A stretch of 64,000 nucleotides of DNA from Corinectria fuckeliana (Eukaryota > Ascomycota > Sordariomycetes > Hypocreales > Nectriaceae): NCBI GenBank assembly GCA_019137255.1, contig WPDH01000100.1:124001-188000 (forward strand), in the 5' to 3' direction. The notes under the pieces were generated by a model. The model worked only from the letters and a program-made list of their open reading frames with translations. It was not told where the DNA came from and ran no database searches. Shown in pieces: positions 12,328 to 22,404 of this stretch. Numbering within the stretch: the stretch's first letter is position 1; every line of letters starts with the position of its first letter. A program made the position numbers and the translations under genes.

Positions 12328-12855
12328 TGACGAAGGGGAATAGGGGAGGAATTTTTCTTGCTTCATAGCGAAAGAACTCAACTGGACATTTGTCGGCGTT
12401 AGGCAGAGTCTCGGAATGAAGGTCTAGAATACAGGAGTCCGAGATGTGTTGGTATACCTTGGTATGTATGATTTGGATCGAGTAATGATTGGCACCCTCT
12501 GCAAACATACAGAATTTTACAAAATTTACAACTACATAATTCTACCGTCTTCATCTGCCCTTTGCCTTGTGCTCATGTTTCCTCATATAGTGCATTTTAG
12601 TCCATGTTGTGCTGCTAGCAATTTCACGTCGAAGAAATCTGCAAAAAGGCCTACGTCATGTCTCGGAAACCACCTAGCGCCAACGGCCAGCCTGCAGCCG
12701 TGAAACGGGGCCTGGTTACGAAGCCATCACCGCACGTGATACTCCCCAGCGACACCACAACTCGCAGTTCACCAAACACGCCCAAACGCGCGACTCCCAC
12801 TCCCCAACATTCCCTCCCTCCATTAAACCAACCCCCCGCAGACCTTCTTTTCGCC
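12328..12855. other. Intergenic region, GT64 / PTH2
   Basis: About 530 bp of 3' UTR and promoter. It contains one ACAAAATTT box at 12519-12527, the same core found three times upstream of UTP7/TSR1. The PTH2 frame stays open up to 12658, but no family feature supports that longer start. Confidence 0.5.
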
Positions 12856-13589
12856 ATGGACGACGACGGAGTGCAGACCGGCATCGTGCTGTCCACGGCC
12901 TTCGCCGCCGTCATCACCGGCTACATGTTCGGCGTCTTCACCACCCGCGGCTACCTCATCTCGCCCGAGCTGGCCGAGGAGCGCCGCAGCAACCTGCGCG
13001 ACCCCGTCGAGAGCGAGGAGAGCGACGTCGACGAGGACGATACCCTGCTGGACCACGCGCCGAACTGGGCCAACGGCGAGGACGCGGACCGCCTGCAGGG
13101 CCTCAGGGCCGGTGCCACCAAGAAGCCCGTCGTCAAGGATACGGGCGAGGAGTGCAAGCTGGTCCTGGTGGTGCGGACGGATCTGGGCATGACCAAGGGT
13201 TCGTTACACGCCTCGCAATCGAAGCAAGAAAAAACACACCTCAGTGCTGACCAAATTTTTTCCCTTTCGCAGGCAAAATGGCCGCGCAATGCTCCCACGC
13301 CACGCTGGCCTGCTACAAGAAGCTCCTGCGCTCAGCCGAGGGCTCCGCGGAGCGCAAGCTGCTCGCGCGCTGGGAAAAGTACGGCCAGGCCAAGATCGCC
13401 GTGCAGGTCAAGAGCCAGGACGAGATGCTGGAGCTGTGCCGCAAGGCCCGCGGCCTGGGCATCACCGCCGAGGTCATCCAGGATGCCGGGCGCACCCAGA
13501 TCGAGGCCGGCAGCATGACGGTCCTGGGCGTCGGGCCTGCCCCGCGGAGTGCCGTCGATCAGGTCACCGGTGGCCTGAAGCTGCTATAA
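12856..13589 (+). CDS. PTH2: Peptidyl-tRNA hydrolase 2 (membrane-anchored)
   Basis: Two exons (12856-13198 and 13273-13589; intron 74 bp) encode 219 residues. The N-terminus has one hydrophobic segment (about 9-28, IVLSTAFAAVITGYMFGVF). An acidic linker (about 50-70) follows, then the Pth2 fold: LVLVVRTDLGMTKGKMAAQC, SHATLACYK, and the C-terminal DAGRTQIEAGSMTVLGVGP. The enzyme cleaves peptidyl-tRNA released from stalled ribosomes. The anchor suggests the outer mitochondrial membrane, as for human PTRH2. An upstream in-frame ATG at 12658 would add 66 residues; I prefer 12856 because the anchor then sits at the N-terminus as in homologues. Genes on both sides point away or converge, so no operon-like link is implied. 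Confidence 0.92.
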
Positions 13590-13864
13590 GGTAGTCGATG
13601 TACTAGGTGGTTAACGCGGGAATTGGTATGGGATGGAAGGGTATGGCTGTATCATATGTGGTATTGAACATAGACTGGGACTCGGCTGGGTTATCCAAAA
13701 CGCATACTGGGCGGGAAAATAGAGCGGTCTCCCGCGATGGAGATCATTGATGCACAACGACTACTCTCAGCTCAACCATCGCGCGCACTCAAGAGACCCC
13801 AAAGACACACACGGCATGTTCGTCAGGGGTATTATTCGTATTTCTATAAAATTCAGATCCAGCA

Positions 13865-15574
13865 CTACTCCTTCTTTGTAAACCTCGACAACGCCGGCCC
13901 AAGATCCTCCTCGACCTCCTTCTGCTTCTTCTCCTTCTGCTTCTGCTGCTCGTTCCACAGCTCGTCGACGCGCAGGCGCTTCTCGTCGATTACGTTCTTC
14001 TTGCGCTGCTTGCGGAGGTACTTCTTGAGGGCGCCGTTCTTGCCGCGGGCGCGGTTGCGGATCTGCTCGGCGATGTCGACGGGCGCGGCGTCGAGGTCCT
14101 TGTCGGCGCGGCGCTGCGTGTCGGAGCGCAGGTCCAGGTTTCCGATGAAGTTGGGGTCGAGCGCGATCATGTCGGGCTGCAGCTTGTTGAGCAGGCCCTT
14201 GACCTCGGCCTCCTGGCGCTGCTTGGCCGTCTCGAACGGGTTGGCCTCGAAGGCGTCGAAGTTGGCCTCGCCGGCGCCGGGGACGATGATGGACGAGAAG
14301 CCTTCGTCGTGGCCGAGGCCGAGCACGTCCTCGTAGGGGCACCACTTGACGCGCTCGACACGCTTCCCCTCACCGCCCCACGCCATGTACGGGCTCTGCA
14401 CCTTTTCCTGCACGGGCGCGTTCTTGTTGAACAGGCCTCTCCAGATGGTGGTCTGGGTGCCCCATCCGACGGCGGTCAGGCCGCTATCTGAGATGGCTAC
14501 TGATGATGCGGGCTGGCGGGTGTAGTAGCTGTTGACCTCCTTGAACATCCTAATGTCCCACACTGCCATCTTCTGGTCTTGGCCCGTGGAGACCATGTAA
14601 CGGCCCTCGCGGTCCATGGCCAGTGACCGTACGGGTCCCCGGTGCGCCAGCAGCTTGACGAGCGGTTCTTGCGAATTGGGCGACCACAACGTCACTGCGC
14701 CGTTCTGGTGGCCGACATGCAGGATGGCGTTGTAGGGGTTCTGTCCGAGGGAGACGGGCTGGCCCAATTTGGTCGGCATCTCAGCGACCAGCTGTCCGGT
14801 CGAGGTATCTTGGTATTTAAGGACTCCGGCGGCACCCTGACGTTGTCAGCGGCAGATTCAATGTAGCAAAAGGACTGGGTAACTCACAATCGTTGCCAGC
14901 AAGAAGTGGTAAGGAAGAAACTCCATCTGGGTCACCTCCTTATGTTTCCTCAATGTGTGCAGCTCCACACCGTTGTGGTCGTAGATATACACGTACTTCT
15001 TCTGCGCGACGGCAAAGTACTGGTTGTTGTGCAGCCACTTCACATCGCGCACCGTCTCGCCCAGCTGCAACTCGCAGCCCAGCTTTCCATCCCGCCAGTC
15101 CATAGTGGCCACATGGCCCTTGCGGCCGCCGAGGAGCAGCTCCCGGCCGTTGCGCGTGTAGTCGAAGACGTAGGGGCCCAGGGCATCAAGCTTGAGCTCG
15201 AAGCGCTTCTGCGCCGTCTCGACGGCGACGTCGTCGGCAATGTCCTCCTGGCGGACCTTGTACGTTCGTTCGAGCTCCTGCTCGGGCTCGAGGAAGCCGG
15301 CGATGTTTTCGAGCAGGATCTCGGCATCCTTGGCCTTGATGGCGGCATCCTGGAACTTGCCCTCGAGGCGCTTGAGGTTGGTTCGCAGCTTCTTGTCCTT
15401 GATGGTCTTGGTGTTGATCCTCTTGCCGCGGCCGTACGCCTTGTTGGCTTCCCTCATGCGGCGAATCTTCTCGCGCTCGTGTCGGGGAACGAGCTCGGTC
15501 CGCGTGCGCTCGATTGCCAGGGCGCCGTTTTCGCGCACCTTGGTGACGGGCTCGTCAATGGTGTCGACCTCCAT
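13865..15574 (-). CDS. UTP7: UTP7 / BING4 (WDR46) WD-repeat ribosome biogenesis factor
   Basis: Two exons (15574-14888 and 14836-13865; intron 51 bp) encode 552 residues, close to yeast Utp7. A basic, helical N-terminus (KIRRMREANKAYGRGKRINT) precedes WD repeats (YVFDYTRNGRELLLGGRKGH; VATMDWRDGKL; DVKWLHNNQYFAVAQ; LSTGQDQKMAVWDI-type). The BING4 C-terminal domain contains SPYMAWG, WCPYEDVLGLGHDEGFSS and GAGEANFDAFEANPFETA. The tail is Lys/Glu-rich (KKYLRKQRKKN). Utp7 belongs to the U3 small-subunit processome and acts in nucleolar 18S pre-rRNA processing. It is divergent from TSR1, another 40S assembly factor, across 337 bp. The frame runs upstream to 15760, but homologues begin at MEVDT-like sequence, so ATG 15574 is chosen. 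Confidence 0.95.
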
Positions 15575-15911
15575 TGCGTTTTCGTCTTCGCAGCGGCAGC
15601 TCGCAGTGAAGATGGGATTGCGGATCGCGGAACGAATTGGCAAGCAGACAAAATTTCCAGCGCCGAAGGCAAAACGACGTATCGCTGTGTTTCCATTGGC
15701 CAGGCGAGCCCCCACCCGTCTTATCGATACCGGCCCACACAAAATTTTCTGGATAACCACAACCCCGCCATCACCGCCTTCGATAATCGTTAGATATTGC
15801 CATCACCAAAACGTCAACCTTCTCGTCGGACAAAATTTCTTGTGCGTTTCCTGGGTAATTTCCAATCTGGCTTCGCTACCGCTTCGATTCAAGGCCGGCG
15901 GTGACAGCAAA
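15575..15911. promoter_or_regulatory. Divergent UTP7-TSR1 promoter with three ACAAAATTT boxes
   Basis: The 337 bp between two 40S-assembly genes contain ACAAAATTT at 15648-15656, 15739-15747 and 15830-15838, all in the same orientation. The starts are exactly 91 bp apart. The core resembles the yeast rRNA-processing element (RRPE, AAAWTTTT), the site type that co-regulates ribosome biogenesis genes. The sequences around the boxes are not repeats of each other, so this is not a 91-bp tandem duplication. That one set of boxes serves both genes is inferred from the layout. Confidence 0.6.
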
Positions 15912-18403
15912 ATGCCTGTCGCTGTGGCTCATTCGCATCGGCCCACCACCAAGGTGAACCACAAGCCGTACAAGTCCAAGGCGGCAACCAAGCATGAGCT
16001 GAGAGATCGAGCCAAGGGTATGTTCTTAGCCAAGAGTCTACCGATGTTTAGGTTTTTCTGACAATCTCTTAATCAGGCCGTGTCCCCAACGAAAGAGGCC
16101 AGCGAAAGACCATCCACCAACAAGTCATGTCCAAGTTCGACCGCCGAAACCAGGCCAAGCAGGCCCGTCTCACCAAGCACAAGGAGCACCTCAAGGAGAC
16201 GTCTCTCTTTGCCGGCCGAGATGGTGCCCCGAGAATAGTCGCAGTCCTACCTCTCTGCGCCGATGGAGATGCCAAGGCCGCAATCCGACAGCTGAACAGC
16301 AGCCTCGACATGGAGGACGAGGTGGTGGATGGCAACTTCCGAGTGACGGTCGATCGCTTCAAGCAGAAACTGCAGTACATTCCCCTAGAGCGCGACTTGA
16401 CGGCTTGTCTTGACGCTGCTCGTGTGGCCGACTTTGTCGTTGTGGTTCTGTCGCCGGCTGTCGAGGTTGACGAGCTCGGAGAATTGATCCTGCGCAGCGT
16501 GGAGAGCCAGGGTCTGTCGACACTCTTTACACTTATTCAGGGTCTTGACAAAGTTGAGCCAGCCAAACACAAGGGAGTTGTCAACTCGCTCCGGTCATTC
16601 ATTAATCACTTCCACCCCGAGCAGGAGAAGCTCTACAGCCTCGAGAACCGACAGGAGTGCTCCAACCTCCTCCGATCACTATGCAGCACAACGCCGAAGG
16701 GTGTGAGGTGGAGGGAGGACAGGAGCTGGATGCTGGCTGAGGATATCAAGTTCGCCTATTCCGAATCTGACTCCACTGTTATCACCGGTGTCGTTCGGGG
16801 CAGGAACTTGAAGGCAGATCGCCTCGTCCAAGTGGGCGATTGGGGAACCTTTCAGATCGAAAAGATTGTGGCAGCTCCTCTTCCCAAGCAGATCAAAAAG
16901 AAGGGTGAGGAAATGACGGTTGATGCTGAGGAGGGCGAGAAAATCCTGGAGGCCCCCACCGAGGACCAGGACGACCTGGTTGAGCTCGCACCTGAGGAGG
17001 TCATGATGGACGCCGATGCTGGCGATGTTGACATGGCCGCGCCCGAGTCGAAGAAGGGCGTTCTTCTAGACGAACACCACTATTTCTCTGATGAGGAAGC
17101 CGAAGCCAGGAAGATCAAGAAGAAGGTGCCCAAAGGCACATCCAACTACCAGTCAGCCTGGTACCTCGAGGATGTGTCTGATTCCGAGTCGGACATGGAG
17201 GACTATGAGATGAAGGACGAGGCTGAGGAGGTGGCGGCTCGCCCCGAAGACGGTCTCGAAGGATATGCCCCCGCGCCCCCCACAGAGGGTGGACCTTCCG
17301 AGTATCCCCAGTCAGAGATGATGCAAGAGCCCAATGAGGAGGAGGACGCTCAGCAACTCGCCCAGTACCGAGCCCGAAAGCGAGACGAGGTTGAGGACGA
17401 CAGGGAATTCCCCGACGAGGTCGAGCTCCATCCCGGTGTGCTCGCACAAGACCGACTAGCGAGGTATCGCGGTCTGAAGAGCTTGCGAAGCAGTCCCTGG
17501 CAGCAGGATGAGGACCGCGCACACGAGCCTGAGGAGTGGAGGAGGCTACTGCAGATCTCCAACTACCAGTCTTCGCGATCTCGAGTGACACAGGAGGCAT
17601 TGGTTGGCGGAGTTGAGCCTGGCACCCGCGTTCACGTCTACATCAAGGGCATCTCCCCCATCCAGGAGAAGACTTACAACAAGTCGCCCGTTACCCTCTT
17701 TTCCCTCCTGAGGCACGAGCACAAGAAGACGGCCGTCAACTACCTCTTCAACCTCAGCTCAGACTACACCAAGGCGATCAAGGCCAAGGAGGAGATTATC
17801 GTCCAATGCGGACCGCGACGCATGGTCATCAAGCCTCTCTTCTCTCAGCCCGGCCAGACGCCCAACGACGTCCACAAGTATTGCAGATACCTGCACCCCG
17901 GCCAGTCAGCCATCGCCACCTTCATGGGGCCACTCACCTGGGGTTCCGTCCCCGTTCTCTTCTTCAAGAAGAACAGCCCCGAGGAAACACAGAGCGAAGA
18001 CGGCCCACACATGGGTCTTTCGCTCATCGGCACCGGCACTGCCCTGCCACCATCCACCGGGCGTGTCATCGCCAAGCGAATCATCCTCACTGGTCACCCG
18101 TACCACATCCACAAGAAGATTGTCACGATTCGGTACATGTTCTTCAACCGGGAGGACGTGGAATGGTTCAAGGCGCTACCGATGTGGACTAAGCGCGGTC
18201 GCAGTGGTTACATCAAGGAGCCCCTGGGCACGCACGGCTACTTCAAGGCGACCTTCGACGGGCGCATCAACCCGCAAGACTCGATCGGCGTCAGCTTGTA
18301 CAAGCGAGTGTGGCCACGGAATGCCACGGCTGTCGAAGGGCGACTGTTGGAGGTGGAAGCCAGCACACAGCAACCCGACGACGGAGACATGATGATGGGA
18401 TGA
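15912..18403 (+). CDS. TSR1: TSR1 40S ribosome assembly factor
   Basis: Two exons (15912-16017 and 16077-18403; intron 59 bp) encode 810 residues, the usual Tsr1 size. The N-terminus (MPVAVAHSHRPTTKVNHK, then KAATKHELRDRAKGRVP) matches the Bms1/Tsr1 start. A degenerate GTPase-like domain follows (RIVAVLPLCADGDAK, lacking a P-loop GKS). The AARP2CN region follows, then an acidic stretch (about 290-430), then the C-terminal domain with GTRVHVYIKGI, IVQCGPRRMVIKPLFSQ and HKYCRYLHPGQSAIATFMGP. Tsr1 binds late cytoplasmic pre-40S particles and blocks early translation-factor binding; it does not hydrolyse GTP. The missing P-loop fits that. It shares its promoter with UTP7 and converges on UreG 117 bp downstream. 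Confidence 0.96.
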
Positions 18404-18520
18404 ACGGGCTTAAATGACGACATTAGGTATACCTATTTAGATGCAGATATAGGCGTTTCATCTTTTTTTACTATCTGTGAAGCCGGACTTTGGTTGCATC
18501 CCGGTGATTAAACACGCAAG

Positions 18521-19389
18521 CTACTGTACCAAAGCCTCAAGTCCGGGGGTGGGCCGCGGACCGCCTTTACTCTTTCGCTCCTCCTCGGCACCGCTGGCCT
18601 TCCACGCACTCAGAATCAGGTTGACGATGTGATCCACGCCCACGTCCTTCTTCACCTGGGCAAACACAGTAGGCCCGCCTTCCCGCATCTTCCGCGCATC
18701 CCTCTCCATGACGCCCAGGTCGGCGCCGACAATCTCGGCCAGGTCCGTCTTGTTGACGACGAGCAGGTCGCTCTGCGTGATGCCCGGGCCGCCCTTGCGG
18801 GGGATCTTGTCGCCGCCGCTCACGTCGATGACGTAGACGATGAAGTCGGCCAGCTCGCGGCTGTAGTTGGCGGCCAGGTTGTCACCGCCGGACTCGATCA
18901 GCAACAGGTCGGAGCCGAACTCGCGGTGCAGGTCCTCGAGGGCGGCGAGGTTGGCCGAGATGTCCTCGCGCACGGCCGCGTGCGGGCAGCCGCCCGTCTC
19001 GATGGCGCGGATGCGGTTGGGCGGCAGCGCCGCGTGGCGCGTGAGGAACTCGGCGTCCTCGCGGGTGAAGATGTCGTTGGTCACGGCAGCGAGGGAGTAG
19101 TTGGAGCGCAGGGCGAGGCAGAGGGCGAGCATGAGGGCCGTCTTTCCGGAGCCGACGGGGCTTAGATACTGTCAGCTTGGTTCCGGGGGAGGGGATCGCT
19201 TAGAGGAAGTCCGTCCTACCCGCCAATGCCAATGGTAAAGGCTCGGTCCGTCCAGTCACGTCCCTCGACAATGGGCATCTCGCGTCCCAGGTAGCTGCCG
19301 GGGCCATCCAGGATCTCGTGCGAGTGGCCATGCTCGGCGGCGTTGAACTCGTGCGAGTGCGGGGCAGAGCCGTCGTGCGAGTGCGACAT
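18521..19389 (-). CDS. ureG: Urease accessory GTPase UreG
   Basis: Two exons (19389-19220 and 19160-18521; intron 59 bp) encode 269 residues. The N-terminus is His-rich (MSHSHDGSAPHSHEF, AAEHGHSHEI), a probable nickel-binding extension common in fungal and plant UreG. The G domain has P-loop GGPVGSGKT (about 56-64), interrupted by the intron just before PVGSGKT. TNDIFTREDAEFL, ETGGCPHAAVREDISAN, LLLIESGGDNLAANYS and VVNKTDLA follow. CPH is the metal site that binds nickel at the dimer interface. UreG hydrolyses GTP to deliver Ni to apo-urease with UreD and UreF. Urease and the other accessory genes are not in this window, which is normal for fungi. Confidence 0.95.
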
Positions 19390-20047
19390 GTTGGCGATTT
19401 GAGGACCTGGTCTAAAGGAGAAAAGAAGTAGAAAAGAAGCTGTGAGGGGAGCACGGTGAGACAGGGGGCGAACTGGTTGTGGGAAGAAGAATTGAGAAAA
19501 AGCTTGGCTGGCTTGTCTTATCTCAGATGGCGGGCAGCTTCTCCAACTGGAACTTAAGGCAAGGGAGTTCAGTGCGGGGGCGGGGCAGCTCCGGGGGTGC
19601 CCGGGCCGCCGGCGGCCGGCCGCAGGCAAAAGAGTGGAGAAGCCCGGTCGTTAATGAAAAGACTTTATCAACCTCCACGTTACTCAGTGTCACATCTATC
19701 TATTTCACAAGCTCTCCCTTCCGTCTTTTTGCATAGCGCCATCCTCCCAAACTCCATCGCAACCCAAGGCACAGCGTCCGGAGAAATAGAAGAAATCACT
19801 TGTCATTTAAGTCATGGAGGGGCATGACCAACATCGGTAGGGAACAAGGTCGTATTCGTGCGGCTCAGTATGACCTGCTCCTTTTCGGCATCTCTCTTCA
19901 GAACTTTGTGAGAACTCCGGGCATTGCCTCGTAACAATCGACAACGGGCTCAAATTCTGTGCTCACACAAGTTAGTCAAAGGTAGACGTTGGCGCAGTGC
20001 TCTTTATTGTTAAAAAACCTCAAGGCACAGTCCGAGCAGGGCAGGTA
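19390..20047. other. Intergenic region, ureG / mini C2H2 gene
   Basis: UreG promoter side and 3' flank of the C2H2 gene. It contains a GC-rich GCCGCCGGCGGCCGGC stretch near 19606-19622. No gene or RNA seen. Confidence 0.5.
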
Positions 20048-20582
20048 TCACCTGGAGATAATACTATCATGGGGAAATATGGTGCTCAAAAGCTTTCTCC
20101 ATGTCAGAACCTGGGTTTTCTTCCGGCGATCTCGTAATTTATTCGCAATTTCGCCGTCGATGCCCAGATAGACTACTTGATGAGGCATGGGGTCACAGGC
20201 CCTTCCGTCTAGACTCATATGGCTGCGAAAGCTTTCGAAAGTCCGGAAATTGCAGGTGCAATGGTGGCAAGAGACTAAGATTTGGGAGCCCTCCAATTGA
20301 TGTCTCGATAATATGTGTCGCCTAAGCATCGGGTTAGCCGGTCGAGTCTTGATACGCTGAAAAGAAACAGCCGTAGGCACTTAAGTTCGGAAAACAAGCT
20401 TACTTCAGAAGGCTTATGTTGGAAAACGACTTTGTTGCGCAGGTCGTGTGGTTCTGCGCACTGAATGTGGAGGGGTCGCGCTTACGGTAGGGACAGCTGA
20501 ATTGGACTCCAGTGTCACTCACCGCTGTACCAACGAGGAGGTCACTGTCTCGAGCACCAGGAATATTGGAAGAATGTGACAT
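20048..20582 (-). CDS. Small C2H2-type zinc-finger protein (possible remnant)
   Basis: Two exons (20582-20404 and 20321-20048; intron 82 bp, GTAAGC..CTTAG) join in frame to 150 residues. The order of motifs matches a widespread fungal C2H2 family: FSCPYRKRDPSTF, then LLKRHILSRH across the splice junction, then SCHHCTCNFRTFESFRSHMS, a further Cys, then GIDGEIANKLRDRRKKT and LLSTIFP. In that family CPYYKRNP, LKEHLYRRH, CPRCW..F and IYRILFP sit in the same order. The protein stops soon after IFP and has little N-terminal region, so it is either a compact member or a trimmed relic kept open. Probably nuclear. A 21-bp direct repeat lies about 105-150 bp upstream. The structure is good evidence of a real spliced gene; function is unknown. 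Confidence 0.6.
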
Positions 20583-20687
20583 GATCAATGCCGTAATGCG
20601 ACGTCCTCGTAGAAATGAGAGGGAAGAAAGTAGCCTGGTAAACTTATCAGGTTGCTAGCGACTGTTTCAACCATCATCTTATATGTC

Positions 20688-20729
20688 TATAAGGTGAAAC
20701 CGCGTGTTTATAAGGTGAGGCCGCATTAA
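20688..20729 (+). repeat. Two-copy 21-bp direct repeat in a promoter
   Basis: TATAAGGTGAAACCGCGTG at 20688 is repeated 21 bp later as TATAAGGTGAGGCCGCATT at 20709. It lies upstream of the minus-strand C2H2 gene and could be a paired binding site or a simple duplication. Confidence 0.55.
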
Positions 20730-20921
20730 GATCCAGCGGTGCATGACACTGTTACACCAGCTGCGTAAGCAGGTACATACATATTCCCTAAGTGCGAAGA
20801 CACGAAACTGTTGCAGAAGTATTACTGTTGTTAGGCTAGTACATACGTCAATGTGCGTTGTACATATTGTGGCTTGCCCCCCCCGGACCTGCGGGCCTCA
20901 TCGTAGGTACCTTACAGCCGC

Positions 20922-21010
20922 AAGCGGGTGAAAGAATACATGGGAATAGCCCCCACCCAAAACCACTACATTTTGGTGCAACTCATTCACATGTTTTATT
21001 TCACCCGCTT
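20922..21010. repeat. 89-bp inverted-repeat (fold-back) element
   Basis: AAGCGGGTGAAA at 20922-20933 pairs perfectly with TTTCACCCGCTT at 20999-21010, and the homology extends inward to ACATG/CATGT, about 23 bp with 2-3 mismatches. GCCG flanks both ends. It could be a miniature inverted-repeat element or a transcribed hairpin. Confidence 0.5.
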
Positions 21011-21099
21011 AAGCCGTCCCTGTAAGCCGAGCTCGACCTACTTCGTGAGCTTCCCGAGCCACCTGTCCAGCCCCTACCCGAACTACAGGGGTCCTAATT

Positions 21100-21530
21100 G
21101 AGTATTACTAGAGGCGGCAAACAACTTTTACTATATATACAAACAAAAGGTCTTATCGCACCAATCAGCACCTTTAAGTTTTTTATCAGCCTTATATATT
21201 CCTAAACTTAGATTAGACTGTAAAGTCAAGCAATTCTTCTCTTGTTACGAGTGAGGCCAAGAAATAAGAGCCCCTGCAAGAGCGCGGCAATAGAGGGGTG
21301 CTCCAGAGCTGCAAGTCCTATAGTGTAGCGAAGGTTGCAGCAGGCCGAATATACTCTAGGCGTCCACTAAAAGATGGCCAGAAGATTGGAATAGGCAACT
21401 GAAGGTGTGAGCCTTAGCGAGCTCTGAAAGGCGGCAGTTTTCTTAAAAAGGAAGTGAGATTCTAAGGCTCTGACTGGCTGGGGTTTGTTTGTGCACATAG
21501 TAAAACTTGTTTGTGCCCCTAGCAATACTC
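21100..21530. mobile_element. 431-bp non-autonomous element with 47-48 bp terminal inverted repeats
   Basis: The left end (21100-21147) starts GAGTATTACTAGAGGC and the right end (21484-21530) ends GCCCCTAGCAATACTC. Reverse-complemented, the two align over 47-48 bp with one single-base gap and about eight mismatches, and the outer and inner blocks keep their order (GAGTATT, CTAG, CAAACAA, TTTTACTAT, CAAACAAA). The interior has no long ORF, so the element needs transposase in trans. This is the form of a MITE of a DNA transposon. No clean target-site duplication is visible at these borders, so the superfamily is open. Mismatches are largely transitions, fitting an old, mutated copy. A second copy of one end is at 8715-8757. 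Confidence 0.7.
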
Positions 21531-21656
21531 CCAATATTGTCGCTCAGTCATCAGTCTCTGAGGCAAGCCGGCTCTGCGCCCTGCCACGGCCTAGCTGTCC
21601 CAATCCACCCAGCCTACAAAGATACTAGTTACAGTCGCGTTGATTTGACGAACGGG

Positions 21657-21797
21657 GTACATCATGGCCAGGTCAGGCGTTCTTTCGCGGCTGCTGTTTG
21701 CCCCAGCTACGCAGGAATGACACGTCAAGAGATGACTATTTTACAAACATTTAGATCAAAGCGTACCTAATGCGAAAAAGACATACAGGGCCACGAC
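21657..21797 (+). repeat. Diverged direct repeat, copy A
   Basis: Shares an ordered set of anchors with 22240-22404: GTACATCATG at the start, AGCT..GCA in the middle, TTAGATCAAAGC about 100 bp in, and CATACAGRGCCA at the end. Between anchors the similarity is weak, about 60% by eye. Probably an old duplicated or dispersed repeat. Confidence 0.4.
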
Positions 21798-22239
21798 ACT
21801 TTTCCCATCCATAAGGTATCATGAGCTGTGTTAGAAGGGTGGAGACTTCGTAGAGATCAAAGGTTCAATATGGGCGACACAAGAAGAGGAAACATAGTAG
21901 GTACTCATATCACGGAATGTGTAGGACCGGTGTCGGCCCAGTTCAGCGTCAACGGCATCCTTGTGAACAAAAGGGATGGCATGCATGTGCCCTGGAGGGG
22001 GGAAGAAAAAGAACACACACCCGCTCCAATTGCGAAGGGGTCGTGGTTTAGTTATAAAGAGTTGGGGGACTGTTAACTTACATCCCTCCAAATGTCATAA
22101 TATTTCCCCCCGAAGGATACTTCGTGCCATGTCTTCAGTGTTCAAGGCAATAGCTCTAGTCCAGTCGCCGGGCCCTCCTATCACTGTCGCTGGCAGCTGA
22201 CCATACGTCGTGCGGTCTCATCATAGCTTATCGTAAGAG

Positions 22240-22404
22240 GTACATCATGTTCAGGACAATGGCTTTTTCCGTAATTCGATTATGTGACCTAGCTGTGCAA
22301 GTAGGTGTTATGAGACTCCAAGAGCATGTTGTAAACACTTAGATCAAAGCTAGCCGAGCACAGAACGGAGCCAAGCATATGCTTCTTATATTCATACAGA
22401 GCCA
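22240..22404 (+). repeat. Diverged direct repeat, copy B
   Basis: Partner of the block at 21657-21797. The distance from GTACATCATG to TTAGATCAAAGC is within about 5 bp in both copies. The tail before CATACAGAGCC carries about 25 extra bases here. Confidence 0.4.

Noticed and set aside
14906..15793. 295-aa plus-strand ORF
   Set aside because: Antisense shadow of UTP7 exon 1; GC-rich third positions keep the opposite frame open.
15192..16061. 289-aa plus-strand ORF leading into TSR1
   Set aside because: Runs antisense to UTP7 and through the promoter; TSR1 homologues start at 15912 in a different, spliced frame.
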